NCBI GenBank assembly: GCA_020401865.1
Contig: JADCAS010000004.1
Location: forward strand, 310,001 to 374,000
DNA from: Phenylobacterium sp.
GTDB taxonomy: Bacteria; Pseudomonadota; Alphaproteobacteria; Caulobacterales; Caulobacteraceae
DNA: 64,000 nt
Reading direction: 5' to 3'
The position numbers were made by a program, and so were the translations under genes. This document shows positions 29,501 through 37,523 of this stretch, piece after piece. Numbering within the stretch: position 1 is the stretch's first letter; every line of letters starts with the position of its first letter. The notes under the pieces are model-generated. The model was given only the letters and a program-made list of their open reading frames with translations. It made no database searches and was not told where the DNA came from.

Positions 29501-30473
29501 GGCTGTCCGCGCCGTCCCCGGCCACCACGGTGTCATTGCCGACATTGGCGTTGACGCTGTCGCCGCCCCCGCCGGCCAGGATGCGGTCATCGCCGGCCCC
29601 GCCGGTGATCGTGTCGGCGCCAGTCCCCGAGGTCAGGCTGTCATCGCCGCCGTCCCCGGTGAGGCTGTTGTTTCCGGCGCCGGCGCTGATCGTGTCCGCG
29701 CCGTCGGCGCCGATCACCGTGTCGGCGCCCGCGCCTGCAGAGACGCAGTCCGCCCCGGACGCGGCGTCCACCCGGTTGGCGCCCTCGCCCGCCGCCAGCC
29801 GGTCGGCGCCGTCGCCACCATTGACGGTGTCCGATCCGCTCCCGGCGGTGACGGTGTCATCGCCCAGGTCCCCCGAGACGAAGTTGTCGCCGTCCCCGGC
29901 GCGCAGGTCATCACCGTCCTGACCGCCCAGCAGGGTGTCGGACCCGGCCTCGGCGATCACCGTATCGGCGCCGATATTGCCGTTGGCCCAGTTGGCCCCG
30001 GCGCCCAGCTCGATCCGGTCATTGTCCCGGCCGCCGTAAATGGTGTCGTTGCCCACCCCGCCGGTCAGTGAATCCGCGCCCGAATTGCCCTGCAGAACGT
30101 CGGAGCCTTCGCCGCCCGCGAAGGTGTCGGCGCCCTCGCCGCCATAGAGGCCGTCATCCCAGGCCGTCCCCAGAATGCAGTCCGCCCCGGTGGTGCCGGG
30201 AAACAGCATGGAAGAGTTGGGAAAAATGATCTGACCGGTCAGGCCCCCAAATCCGGCCAGGGCGGAGGCGTTGAACTCCCGGGTGACGCCGTTGAAGGTC
30301 AGGGCGATCCGGGGCTGGAGGGACGGCAGATCTTCCGGCAGGCCCGGCAGGGGAACGAACACCACCTGCACCATGGACGCCGAGGCCCCCGGCGTGGAGA
30401 AGGTCAGGCTGTCGCTGGCGGTGAAGGCCAGGGCTTGTTCAGGGGTGATCGTCTCAAAGGTATACGTCGCCAC
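23562..30473 (-). CDS. Giant RTX calcium-binding protein (about 2,303 residues), probable type I secretion substrate
   Basis: A very large Gly/Asp-rich protein. Residues 1-115 are the shared N-terminal domain (FETITPEQALAF, LTFSTPGASA, IIFPNSSMLFPG). About 115-880 are RTX nonapeptides. About 885-990 resemble a full C-terminal secretion domain (GADIFIIRRG, ITDFDAGVGDELDLG, FADTDNDNQIDIYV) but the frame continues. RTX repeats resume to about 1,420, followed by five ~150-residue modules (NVASGATYTLPNL, GNENITG) and a final C-terminal domain from about 2,195 (GADRFVFAAGD, FVDRNADGTVDEAIKLTG) that resembles the end of Caulobacter RsaA. A GTG start at 30473, preceded by GGGGGA, aligns with the paralogues. 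It lies downstream of RTX protein 3 and the T1SS genes on the same strand. The function is probably structural or adhesive; this is inferred. Confidence 0.88.
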   Translation of the reverse strand: MATYTFETITPEQALAFTASDSLTFSTPGASASMVQVVFVPLPGLPEDLPSLQPRIALTFNGVTREFNASALAGFGGLTGQIIFPNSSMLFPGTTGADCILGTAWDDGLYGGEGADTFAGGEGSDVLQGNSGADSLTGGVGNDTIYGGRDNDRIELGAGANWANGNIGADTVIAEAGSDTLLGGQDGDDLRAGDGDNFVSGDLGDDTVTAGSGSDTVNGGDGADRLAAGEGANRVDAASGADCVSAGAGADTVIGADGADTISAGAGNNSLTGDGGDDSLTSGTGADTITGGAGDDRILAGGGGDSVNANVGNDTVVAGDGADSLLGGQGNDTLFAGEGANYVHGNLGDDTVSAGAGADTVLGGQGQDSLSAGDGANLVFGDLGDDTLTIGSGSDTVIGGAGNDRVVMTGAGAGGDSVNGGDGDDTVVGDGATGAAMIVGGAGADSLISNDGASTVLGGDGSDTLVGGAGASSLTGDAGDDRISGGGASDTITAGDGADSVTGNGGSDRIDLGTGADTALAGGGDDLVQTGDGSDSVQAGAGANTLFGGQGDDTLLAGAGSDIATGDDGHDRIEVGAGANSVTGGLGNDTLAAGTGADTLLGGDGNDSIIAGGGNDTVDTGAGHDTVIGAGATGTATFMGGGGDDLLDLSANSGGSVLASGGEGADDIRGGAGLDFFNGGVGADTLDGAGGQDTLVGGDGDDLLKGGAGASSLTGDAGNDTLNGGAGSETQISGDGDDRITSSGGDDSILSGAGSDTVLGSAGADTVLSSDGNDRVEADAGANLLEGGDGADTLAALGGADTLTGGAGNDSLNADLGANSVSGGAGADRLVGDGTLTGDDGADTLTASIGAGSLSGGDGADILSAGDGADTLAGGSGADTLTGGDGADIFIIRRGESGGQTPETMEMITDFDAGVGDELDLGRQGISAFTSEDAPTYASALIQAQGLITSGLHDLVFTSVGGTDTYAFADTDNDNQIDIYVRLVGGSLQSPIVGTPLPDTLTGNGGPDNLSGFGGADLINGDNDPLVGGADTLDGGVDNDTVNGGPASDQLIGAEGADSLVGGVGDNQLDGGPDADTLTALGGADTMSGGDGNDILDPGDGANLGFGGPGADTITGGVGSDTFLGDDGDDSVTSGGGANSLNGGAGLDTLIGDAGADTVLGGAGDDRITSGAGADSLNGEAGADLIVSGAGADTISDTLGADSVAGGTENDSIVGGGAEADSLIGEAGADTLVGEGSADTLLGGDGDDRILAGDGANRAEGGLGADFILAGTGADSLFGGDGNDTLGSGDGDDTLSGETGADSLTAGAGADTVLAGDGNDTLDGGDGNDTLFGETGADSLTAGMGADTVLAGDGNDTLDGGDGADTLSGETGSDSLTAGMGADSVLAGVGNDTLDGGDGVDTLVGDAGNDTLSGGAGADSLIAGANDDTFLFTATTDAVAGEVVDGGSGTDTVRVTGATVFDPGVTFTQVENLVAAGVTATVDTTQLAAFSSATGTGGSSALVVNVASGATYTLPNLTYTNLSVRIVGEAGNENITGWTGVDSILGLAGNDTLVGLTGDDTLVGDTGNDSLWGGAGADSLTGGANDDIFLYTATSEVSAGEAVDGGTGTNTVSLTASIDMTGVTFSNISAVTIGSGLTGTFSGAQLTGQTFTMSGVVGGAVETLVVNVASGSTVNLGTLGTISDLTVQINGATGNENITGSGAADSMIGLAGNDTLGGGNGDDTLWGDAGADSLVGGANDDTFLYSVASESAAGEAVDGGAGTDTVRVTVATVFDPGATFTQVENLIVVGGIAATLSTAQLAAFSSATGTTGSSALVVNVASGATYTLPNLTYTSLSVSVVGQTGNENITGWTGVDSLSGQGGNDTLVGDAGNDTLQGGAGADSLVGGANDDTFLYTATSEVSVGEVVDGGAGTDTVRVTGTTVFDPGVTFNNVESLLVVGGVTATVSTAQLTAFASATGTGGSSVLVVNVASGATYTLPNLTYTSLSVRVVGDAGNENITGWSGVDSLFGQGGNDTLVGDLGNDTLQGGAGTDSLVGGANDDTFIYAASSETAAGEVVDGGAGTDTVRVTGTTVFDPGITISNVENLVVAGVTATLSTAQLTAFAFTSVTGSGGASALVVNVASGATYTLPSLGYSGVTPRVVGDAGNENITGSGVADSLSGLAGNDTLVGLGGDDSLSGGAGVDSLSGGAGADRFVFAAGDTGLLASTADDINDFVSGSDRLALGITAGSATNYGEDLNNAGSFAAAQAVADGLADGVIRYVFVVVGSDGFMFVDRNADGTVDEAIKLTGVTDMAFGDIVV
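23990..26205 (-). repeat. Five tandem ~450-bp modules in the giant RTX gene
   Basis: The codons for the junction GANDD recur near 26192, 25716, 25252, 24802 and 24350, a period of about 450-476 bp. Each unit encodes GE(V/A)VDGG, DTVRVTG, FDPG, AxLSTAQL, NVASGATYTLPNL and GNENITG followed by RTX nonapeptides. Units 1, 3, 4 and 5 are very similar even at the DNA level; unit 2 (near 25260-25720) is diverged in its core. Confidence 0.85.
27500..27820 (-). other. Internal copy of the C-terminal RTX secretion-type domain
   Basis: Within the giant RTX frame this stretch encodes a domain that lines up with the true C-terminus of RTX protein 3: GADxFxF/I, then ITDF, a helical QAQGLITSG-like segment, a ΦTSVGGTDTYAFADTDNDN region, and the closing IDIYV. 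RTX repeats restart directly after it. This is seen by comparing the translated proteins. Confidence 0.7.
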
Positions 30474-30850
30474 AATACGTCCCCCGCCAGCCGGACATCC
30501 GGCGACCCACGCCAAGCACCTGATTCGAAATCTTGTGCAGAGATTAATGATTTAGCGTCGTGCAGCAGTGGGACAAGGCGAGTCTTCGCCTTTATCCCCA
30601 TAATTTAGGGGCGCCCGGGCGATGACCTCCGCTCGGGTGACCCCGCGATCGGTGGCGTCCTGCAGAACGATGACAGGGAAGGCGGCGACGCCTGTGTCCT
30701 GACCGGTGAACAGGAGGCGGTCGCAGACCCTCCGTGCCTCAGGGGCAGGTTCGCCGCGAGGGGTTGCAGACCCCTCAAAGCGGGCTGTGTGCAAAAGAAA
30801 AGGGCCGCCCCGAAGGGCGGCCCGATCCTTGGGCTCACTTCTGACCGGGG
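30474..30850. other. Intergenic region between RTX protein 3 and the giant RTX gene
   Basis: This 377-bp gap holds the terminator of RTX protein 3 (30793-30823) and the ribosome-binding site GGGGGA of the giant gene. It must also hold any separate promoter for the giant gene. Short open frames here (such as 30552-30794, minus) have no recognisable protein features. No RNA gene or mobile element is seen. Confidence 0.6.
30793..30823 (-). terminator. Rho-independent terminator of RTX protein 3
   Basis: On the minus strand a perfect 9-bp stem GGGCCGCCC / GGGCGGCCC closes a TTCG tetraloop and is followed by TTTTCTTTT. It lies 28 bases after the RTX protein 3 stop codon and would separate its transcript from the giant RTX gene. 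Confidence 0.93.
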
Positions 30851-33800
30851 TCAGATCAGGAAGTCGCCACCGGCAATCACCACGACACCGGTGAACGAGA
30901 TCGCCGTGTCGATCACGTTGTCATCATTGGTGTCCGCGAAGAGGTAGGTCGCTGTGGTGTCGACGGACACGACGACCAGGTTGGACGTCCCGGCGCTGAT
31001 CACACCCGCGGCTGCGGTCAGAGCGCTCCCGAAGGTGCTCGCCGTGGCCAGGTTCTCCACCGCGCCCCCGACACCGATCGAAAGCTTGTCGACCAGGGTC
31101 GTGAAATCGGTGATCCGGTCGATGGCGCCTTCGGTGAGGGAAGAGGCGTCGCCCGCCGCGAAGACGAAGCGATCGGCCCCGCCGCTGCCCGTGACCGTGT
31201 CGGCGCCTACGCCGCCGGTGATCGTGTCATTGCCGGTCCCGGCCACAATCGAGTCGCCGCCCGTATTGCCGAAGAGGCTGTCCGCGCCGGCGCCCGAGCT
31301 GGCGATGGTGTCCGCCCCGTCGCCGCCGGTCACGGTGTCGGCCCCGGCCCCCGATGTCAGGGAGTCGTCGCCCGCACCGCCACTGACATTGTTCGTCCCG
31401 GCGCCGGCAACGACCGTGTCGCTTCCGTCACCCGCCATGATGGTGTCATTTCCGGCATCGGTGGTGATGCTGTCGCCGCCGGAGCCGCCGTCGACAGCGT
31501 CGTCACCGCCGGCGCCGGTGATCTGGTCTGCGCCGTCGCCGCCGCTGACATTCTCTGAGCCCACACCGCCGGTGACGGAGTCGTTACCGGCTCCACCCGT
31601 GATGGTGTCGGCGCCGCCACCGGACGTGATGGCGTCAGCACCGTCGCCGCCGGAGAGGTTCTCCGACCCGACGCCGCCCATCAGCTTGTCGTCGCCACCT
31701 TCGCCGGTGAGCGAGGACGCGCCCGCGCCACCGGTGAGCTCGTCGGCGCCTTCGCCGCCGATCAAGGTGTCGAGACCGCCTGCGCCGCCGTTCAGGGTGT
31801 CGTTGCCGGCGCCGCCGACCACGTAATCCATGCCCGAGCCGCCGGAGTAGCTGTCAGCGCCGTCGCCGCCGTCGGCGGAGACGGAGTAGGCCGAGCCGGT
31901 CACCACGAAGGTGTCGTCACCCAGGCCGCCGATCAGGGTTTGACGGTCGGTGTTGGCGGCGAGAGCCGAGATGAAGCGGTCATTACCCGCATCGCCGTTG
32001 ACCACGTCATTGCCACCCGCGGTCGTCAGGGTGTCGTTGCCGTCACCCCCGGTCAGGGTGTCAGTGCCGGCGCCCCCGTTGATCGTGTCGCTGCCGGCGC
32101 CGCCATCGACATTGTTCCGACCTGCGCCGGCCGTGATGTCGTCGTCGCCCGCACCACCGGTGATGACGTCGTTGTCGGCGCCCGCCGTGATGACGTCATT
32201 ACCGTCATCCCCGGCGACCGTGTTGTCGCCGGCATTGACGACAATCGTATCGTTTCCGGCCCCGCCGCTGACATTGTCGTTGCCGGTACCCCCGGTAACG
32301 CTGTCGTCACCGTCTCCGGCGTTGACCACGTTATTGCCGTTGCCGCCGGCGCCCGTATCGTTGCCGACGCCGAGGTCGAGGGTATCATTGCCATCAGCGC
32401 CTGTGATGCTGTCCGCGCCGTCGCCGCCGAGCAGGGATTGGCTGCCAGCGGTGCCGACTGTCGGGTTCTGGGCCGAGATGGTATCGTCGCCGGCACCGCC
32501 GATGACCGTAGAGGCGCCCGCGTTGGACAGGACAGTATCGTTACCGTCACCGCCATCGATCATGTAGGCGCCCGTGGTTTGGTCGGCGATCACCGTATCA
32601 TTGCCGGCGCCGCCGATGATGTTGTCCGAACCCGTCCCGCTCAGGATGATCCGGTCGTTCCCGTCACCACCGTTGATGGTGTCAGAACCCGTCGCCGCCG
32701 TGATGGTGTCGTTTCCGAGGTCACCGAAGACCAGGTTGCCGCCTTCACCCGCGTTGATGGTGTCTGCGCCCTGACCCCCGAGGATGGTGTCCGCTCCGGA
32801 ACCCGCGGTCACGCTGTCGTCACCCAGGTTGCCGTGCACGTAGTTGGCGCCGGCGTCGGCCACGATGGTGTCCCCACCCTGACCACCGAGCAGGCTGTCA
32901 GCCGCCGTACCGCCGGTGATGGAGTCTGCGCCGGCATTGCCATTGACGCTGTCCATGCCGCCGCCGCCGGTGATGACGTCGTTATCGTCACCGCCAGAGA
33001 TCGTATCGGAACCCGTGCCCGTCGTGATGGTGTCCGTCCCGGCGTCGCCGGAAACGCTGTTGGCGCCGTTTCCACCGTCAATGCTGTCGATGCCGGCGCC
33101 GCCCATGATCACGTCATTGCCGCCCGTGGCGGCAATCGTGTCGTTGCCCGCGCCGCCGTCCAGGACGTTGGCGCCGCTGCCGCCATTCAGGCTGTCATTG
33201 CCGTCGCCACCCGTCAGGGAGTCCGCGCCGGTCAGGCCCGACAGGGTGTCGTTGCCAAGGTCGCCGAACACCTGGTTGGCGCCATCGCCCGCGATCAGGC
33301 TGTCGTTGTCGGCGCCGCCATAGATCATATCGGCGCCCGTGCCGCCGGCTACGACGTCGTCACCCTTGTTGCCGTTCACCCAGTTGGCGCCCGAACCGGT
33401 ATCGATGATGTCTGCGTCCGCACCACCATAGATGGTGTCGCTGCCGGCGCCGCCGGACAGGTTGTCCTGGCCCATATTGCCCTGGAGTACGTCGTTACCG
33501 TCGCCGCCGACGCCGGTATCATTGCCCGAGCCAAGGTAGAGGGCGTCGTTACCCGTCGATCCGGTGATGTTGTCCCCTCCGGTCGTGCCCACGTAGAGCA
33601 TCGACGAGTCCGGGAAGATGATCTGGCCCGTCACGTTACCGACGCCGCCGGCGGCGACAAACTTCTCGCCGAAGGTCTTGGTCATGCCGTTGAAGGTCAG
33701 AGCGAAGGACGCCAGCGTGGGATTCGGGAAGCCGGCTGCGGCGTCCGTGATCACCACTGTCACCGCCGTCGCCGTGGCGCCCGGGGTCGTGAACGTCAGG

Positions 33801-33868
33801 GTGTCCTTGGTTGCGTCGAAGGCCAACGCATCTGCGGCGCTGATCGTCTCGAACGTGTAGGCGGTCAT
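30851..33868 (-). CDS. RTX calcium-binding protein 3, probable major type I secretion substrate (S-layer-like)
   Basis: A 1,005-residue acidic Gly/Asp/Asn/Thr-rich protein. Residues 1-115 are the shared N-terminal domain (TFETISAADALAF, LTFTTPGATATAV, FALTFNGMTKTFG, IIFPDSSMLYVG). About 115-900 are RTX nonapeptides in a long uninterrupted array, with no ~150-residue modules. About 900-1,005 are the C-terminal domain (GADRFVFAAGDASSL, RITDFTTLVDKLSIG, FADTNDDNVID). GGAGAGAAG directly precedes the ATG at 33868, and a strong terminator follows. It is the first gene after the T1SS pair. A strong ribosome site, own terminator and T1SS linkage suggest an abundant surface-layer-type protein, but its N-terminus does not resemble RsaA as I know it. 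Confidence 0.88.
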   Translation of the reverse strand: MTAYTFETISAADALAFDATKDTLTFTTPGATATAVTVVITDAAAGFPNPTLASFALTFNGMTKTFGEKFVAAGGVGNVTGQIIFPDSSMLYVGTTGGDNITGSTGNDALYLGSGNDTGVGGDGNDVLQGNMGQDNLSGGAGSDTIYGGADADIIDTGSGANWVNGNKGDDVVAGGTGADMIYGGADNDSLIAGDGANQVFGDLGNDTLSGLTGADSLTGGDGNDSLNGGSGANVLDGGAGNDTIAATGGNDVIMGGAGIDSIDGGNGANSVSGDAGTDTITTGTGSDTISGGDDNDVITGGGGMDSVNGNAGADSITGGTAADSLLGGQGGDTIVADAGANYVHGNLGDDSVTAGSGADTILGGQGADTINAGEGGNLVFGDLGNDTITAATGSDTINGGDGNDRIILSGTGSDNIIGGAGNDTVIADQTTGAYMIDGGDGNDTVLSNAGASTVIGGAGDDTISAQNPTVGTAGSQSLLGGDGADSITGADGNDTLDLGVGNDTGAGGNGNNVVNAGDGDDSVTGGTGNDNVSGGAGNDTIVVNAGDNTVAGDDGNDVITAGADNDVITGGAGDDDITAGAGRNNVDGGAGSDTINGGAGTDTLTGGDGNDTLTTAGGNDVVNGDAGNDRFISALAANTDRQTLIGGLGDDTFVVTGSAYSVSADGGDGADSYSGGSGMDYVVGGAGNDTLNGGAGGLDTLIGGEGADELTGGAGASSLTGEGGDDKLMGGVGSENLSGGDGADAITSGGGADTITGGAGNDSVTGGVGSENVSGGDGADQITGAGGDDAVDGGSGGDSITTDAGNDTIMAGDGSDTVVAGAGTNNVSGGAGDDSLTSGAGADTVTGGDGADTIASSGAGADSLFGNTGGDSIVAGTGNDTITGGVGADTVTGSGGADRFVFAAGDASSLTEGAIDRITDFTTLVDKLSIGVGGAVENLATASTFGSALTAAAGVISAGTSNLVVVSVDTTATYLFADTNDDNVIDTAISFTGVVVIAGGDFLI

Positions 33869-33955
33869 TCTTCTCTCCAGTGTGTTTCACTCGGACCGAC
33901 GAAATGTCCGGCGCCACGACCCCATGGACACTTCCATCGGACGGGTTCCGGCGGT

Positions 33956-34033
33956 CCGTAGCCCCAAGCTGTGACCATCACATGACGTGCCACGGCGCAG
34001 GTTAAACGAGCCCGACCAAGCCGTAGCCCAAGC
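33956..34033. repeat. Two direct repeats upstream of RTX protein 3
   Basis: CCGTAGCCCCAAGC at 33956-33969 and CCGTAGCCCAAGC at 34021-34033 differ by one base and are 65 bp apart. They lie 88-165 bp before the RTX protein 3 start codon, in the only space for its promoter, so they may be binding sites for a regulator; this is inference. Confidence 0.5.
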
Positions 34034-34052
34034 GATTCAATTGCGCAACTGC

Positions 34053-34068
34053 AAAAACCCCCGGTTTT
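34053..34068 (-). terminator. Possible terminator after the T1SS adaptor gene
   Basis: On the minus strand AAAACC-GGG-GGTTTTT forms a 6-bp stem ending in a short T-run, 55 bases past the stop codon of the HlyD-like gene. The stem is short and A/T-rich at its base, so it is a weaker candidate than the one after RTX protein 3. Confidence 0.5.
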
Positions 34069-34122
34069 CAGTGGCGCCACGCAGGGGTGATGCAAGAAGG
34101 TCACGCCCCCGATTCCACACCT

Positions 34123-35535
34123 CTACTTGTCGCGCATCGAGGCGTTCACCGTGTCCGTCAGGGGGCCGACGATATAGCCCATCACCGTGCGCCGGCCCGT
34201 GGTGATCATCACCTGGGCGGGCATTCCGGGGGTCACGGTCTCGCCCCGGGGCAGCTTGGTCAGCTCTTTCGGGTCGATCTTCAGGTCCGCGCGGTAATAG
34301 GACTGGCCCGACTTCTCGTCGGTCAGCTCGTCCGCCGAGACATTGGTCACCACCGCGTCGAAGGGCGAGACCCGGCGGGTGGAAAAGGCGGTGATGGTCA
34401 CCCGGGCCTTCATGCCGGCGGAAATCCCCTCGATCTCGTCAGGCTTGATTCGCGCGGTCACCGCCAGGGGCGCGTCGGAGGGCACCACCGCCATCAGAAG
34501 CTCGCCCTGCCCCACCACGCCGCCCACGGTGGACTGGGTCAGGTTCAGGACATAGCCGTCCACCGGCGCGCGCACCGTCGCGCCGGCCAGGGTCTGGAGG
34601 GCGCTGGCCAGCTTGGGCCGGGCGTCGGCCAGGGCGGCCTGCATCTGGCGCAGACCTTCGGCCGACTGGCTGATTCGCTGATCGCTGAGGGCCGCCAGCT
34701 GGACCTGGGCCTCGCCCTTCTGCTGGGCCAGACGCTGCTGCTCGGCGGTCAGGGCGCCCCGGCGGCCGGCCAGGTCGGAAAGGGCGCGCTGATAGCGCAG
34801 GATCAGGGTCCTGGGGGCGTAGCCCTGGGCGTAGAGGGTCTGATAGCCCTCCAGCTCCTGCCGGGTCAGGGCGACGTTCTCGTCCAGGGCGACGATCTGG
34901 GCCCGCACGCCGGCCATCTGCGAATCGATCTGCTGGGTGCGCTGGCGCAGCACCTCGGCCTGGCTGTCAAAGAACTGCAACCGGCTGGCGAAGAGGAATT
35001 CCTGGTCGCGGATCATCGCGCCGACCCGGGGGTCGGAGATCCGGGCGGTCAGCTCGGCGGGAAAGGCGATCTGCCGGGCGCCGGAGGCCTCGGCCTCGAA
35101 CCGGGCCACCTGGGCGGCGTAAGTGTCGACCTGGTTCTGCATCACGTCTGCGGCCGCCCGGGGCTGGACGTCATCCATGGTCAGCAGGACCTGGTCCTTC
35201 TTCACCTTCTGGCCTTCGCGCACCAGGATGGCGCGGACGATCCCGCCCTCGCGATGGCGGATGATCTTGCGGTTCTCTTCCACACGGACCACGCCGGGGG
35301 CGATGATGGCGCTGTCCAGGGGGGCCACGATGGCCCAGCCCAGCAAGCCGACCACGAAGACGCCGATCAGGACGGCGCCGGTCACCATGGGGCGGCGCAG
35401 GCGGCGCTCCAGGTCCGGGTCCATGGGCTGGTCCGAGACCTTCAGCGCGGGCTCGATCCAGCGGCGCACGGAGTCGAGGGGGCCGCCGGGCTTGCCGGGG
35501 GCGCCGAAGCCGGACTTGCGGGGGTCGGCGTTCAT
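34123..35535 (-). CDS. HlyD-family type I secretion periplasmic adaptor subunit
   Basis: Membrane-fusion protein bridging the inner-membrane ABC exporter and an outer-membrane TolC-like channel. A short cytoplasmic N-terminus is followed by one membrane helix at about residues 50-72 (VTGAVLIGVFVVGLLGWAIV). The biotinyl-lipoyl half-motif GGIVRAILVREGQKVKKDQVL is near residue 98, a long helical hairpin covers about 120-300, the second lipoyl half APVDGYVLNL is near 325, and a beta-barrel follows. Length is 470 residues, close to PrtE/RsaE-type adaptors. It overlaps the upstream ABC gene by four bases. No outer-membrane partner gene is in the window. Confidence 0.94.
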   Translation of the reverse strand: MNADPRKSGFGAPGKPGGPLDSVRRWIEPALKVSDQPMDPDLERRLRRPMVTGAVLIGVFVVGLLGWAIVAPLDSAIIAPGVVRVEENRKIIRHREGGIVRAILVREGQKVKKDQVLLTMDDVQPRAAADVMQNQVDTYAAQVARFEAEASGARQIAFPAELTARISDPRVGAMIRDQEFLFASRLQFFDSQAEVLRQRTQQIDSQMAGVRAQIVALDENVALTRQELEGYQTLYAQGYAPRTLILRYQRALSDLAGRRGALTAEQQRLAQQKGEAQVQLAALSDQRISQSAEGLRQMQAALADARPKLASALQTLAGATVRAPVDGYVLNLTQSTVGGVVGQGELLMAVVPSDAPLAVTARIKPDEIEGISAGMKARVTITAFSTRRVSPFDAVVTNVSADELTDEKSGQSYYRADLKIDPKELTKLPRGETVTPGMPAQVMITTGRRTVMGYIVGPLTDTVNASMRDK

Positions 35536-37268
35536 CGCGGGCCTCCGCCTTCCACGGCCCGGAGGGGGGCGGCGGGGGCGGCGAACTTGGCCATCACCGC
35601 CTCGCGGGGGCCGAAGGCCTCCATGCGGCCGTCGCGCAGCACCAGCATCTTGTCGGCGGCCCGGAAGATGGAGGGCTTGTGGGCCACCAGGACGATGGTC
35701 GTTCCCCGGGCCTTGGCCGCGTCCAGGGCGGACAGCAGGGCCTCTTCGCCCTCGGCGTCCAGGGCGGCGTTGGGCTCGTCCAGAACCAGCAGGGCGGGAT
35801 CGCCGATCAGGGCCCGGGCCAGGCCCACCCGCTGGCGCTGGCCGGCGGAGAGGATGCGGCCGCTCTCGCCCAGGTCGGTCTCATAGCCCTGGGGCAGGCG
35901 CAGGATCATGCCGTGGACGCCGGCGGCCTGGGCGGCGGCCACCACCATCTCGTCGGTGAGGTCGTCGCGGAAGCGGGCGATGTTGTCGCGGACCGTGCCG
36001 GGGAAGAGCTCTGTGTCCTGGGGCAGGTAGCCCACATTGCGGCCGAAGTCGGCCCGCTCCCAGGCGTGGACGTCGGCGCCGTCCAGGCGGATGGAGCCGT
36101 GGGTCGGGGGCCAGACCCCGACGATCAGCCGGGCCAGGGTCGACTTGCCGGCGCCGGAGGGGCCGATGACGCCCAGCATCTCGCCGGGCTCGACCCGGAA
36201 GGCCAGGGCCTGGACGGCGAAGCGGTTGGCGCCGGGCGGGGCGAAGTTGACCCCCTCCACCGTCAACAGGCCCTTCGCCTTCGGCAGGGCCGTGGCGGGG
36301 ACGGGCTCCTTGTAGCCCTCGAACACCGTGGTCAGGCGCTCGAAGGCCCGGGCGCCGTTCATCAGGCCGTCCCAGCTGCCCACCAGCCGGTCGATGGGCT
36401 GCAGGGCCCGGGCGCCCAGGATCATGTTGGCGAACAAGAGGCCCACATGGATCTGGCCGGTGACCACCAGCCAGGCGCCGACGGCGATGATCAGCACCTG
36501 GATGCCCTGGCGCAGGCCGCGGGAGATGTTGGTCATGAAGCTGGCGTCGTCGCTGGCCAGCGAGCTGCGGTCCATGGTGGTCTGGCGGAAGCCGCGCCAG
36601 CGGCCGGCCAGGGGCTCGGTCAGGCCCATGGCCCGGACCACCTCGTTGTTCCTCAGGGCCTGGTCGGTGAAGCCGTAGCTGCGCAGGGCCGCCTCGTTGG
36701 CCTCCTGCAGCAGGGGGCGGGTGCGGATGTCCTGCAGCAGGGCCACGCCCAGCAGGACCAGGGCGCCCAGGAAGGTGATGACGCCGATCACCGGGTCGAC
36801 CACGAACAGCACCAGCATGAAGATCGGCATCCAGGGCAGGTCGAACAGCACGCCGAAGGCCGGGCCGGTCAGCATCTGCCGGAAGGTGTCAAGATCGCGC
36901 AGGGCCTGGCTGCGGGCCTGGGGCATGCCGCGGGCGGCGCCCTCGAACAGGGCCCCGAAGACGTGGGCCGAGACCCTCTGGTCCAGCAGGACGCCGAAGC
37001 TGATCAGCACCTTGGCCCGGTAGTGGTCGATGATCGAGGACATGGCGAAGGCGCCCAGCACGCCGACGGTCAGGACCAGCAGGGTCGGCACGCTCCCGCT
37101 CGGCAGCACGCCCGCATAGATGTGCGTCGTGTACAGCGGCATGGCGAAGTAGAGCAGGTTCGAGACCAGGCTGAAGACGCCCGCATAGATCAGCGGCCGG
37201 CGCCCCTCCTTCACCGCGCGGGTGAGGGGGTTGTCGGGCATGGCGGCGAAGGGGTTGAAGATCTTCAT
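35532..37268 (-). CDS. Type I secretion system ABC transporter (permease-ATPase, PrtD/RsaD type)
   Basis: Fused membrane and ATPase subunit that exports RTX proteins. About residues 25-320 hold six membrane segments (first GVFSLVSNLLYFAMPLY). The ATPase domain at about 340-560 has Walker A GPSGAGKST, the signature ILSAGQRQRVGLARAL, Walker B LLVLDEPNAALD and the switch histidine in LVAHKP. There is no N-terminal C39 peptidase-like domain, as in PrtD/RsaD exporters. I start at ATG 37268 (MKIFNPFAAM), giving 578 residues; an alternative ATG at 37310 has GGGGCG upstream. The adjacent HlyD-like gene and RTX genes on the same strand make the secretion assignment firm. Confidence 0.93.
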   Translation of the reverse strand: MKIFNPFAAMPDNPLTRAVKEGRRPLIYAGVFSLVSNLLYFAMPLYTTHIYAGVLPSGSVPTLLVLTVGVLGAFAMSSIIDHYRAKVLISFGVLLDQRVSAHVFGALFEGAARGMPQARSQALRDLDTFRQMLTGPAFGVLFDLPWMPIFMLVLFVVDPVIGVITFLGALVLLGVALLQDIRTRPLLQEANEAALRSYGFTDQALRNNEVVRAMGLTEPLAGRWRGFRQTTMDRSSLASDDASFMTNISRGLRQGIQVLIIAVGAWLVVTGQIHVGLLFANMILGARALQPIDRLVGSWDGLMNGARAFERLTTVFEGYKEPVPATALPKAKGLLTVEGVNFAPPGANRFAVQALAFRVEPGEMLGVIGPSGAGKSTLARLIVGVWPPTHGSIRLDGADVHAWERADFGRNVGYLPQDTELFPGTVRDNIARFRDDLTDEMVVAAAQAAGVHGMILRLPQGYETDLGESGRILSAGQRQRVGLARALIGDPALLVLDEPNAALDAEGEEALLSALDAAKARGTTIVLVAHKPSIFRAADKMLVLRDGRMEAFGPREAVMAKFAAPAAPLRAVEGGGPR

Positions 37269-37435
37269 CCGGGATCTGAACTCGTTCCTGGCGCTCGGCG
37301 GGCGGACCATCGCCCCAGAAGGTTTACGAAAAGCAAGAGAATTCCGCGAGAGGGTTCTCGGAACCCCCCCAACCCCGTGTCCCCGGCGCCACGCCGGACG
37401 CCCCGTCATTCCTCCCCCTCACCCCGCTCCGCGGA

Positions 37436-37505
37436 AAGCAATGGGCTCCCCAATTCCTCCACCTCTTGAGGGGGAGGTGGACCGCGCAGCGGGCCGGAGG
37501 GGGTT
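37436..37505 (+). repeat. GC-rich intergenic repeat, partial copy 2a
   Basis: The right-hand two thirds of the element (AGCAATGGGCTCCCC to GGAGGGGG) are present; the left CCCCCTCAGTCGGC part is missing or degraded. Confidence 0.75.
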
Positions 37506-37523
37506 TTCTGAACCGCCGTTGCA

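Noticed and set aside
30552..30794. 80-residue minus-strand open frame between two RTX genes
   Set aside because: No family motif and no good ribosome site; it lies downstream of a strong terminator and has atypical Arg/Ala-rich composition.
35679..37469. Plus-strand open frame opposite the T1SS exporter
   Set aside because: The translated product is a low-complexity Gly/His/Gln-rich shadow of the exporter; the opposite strand has full ABC motifs.
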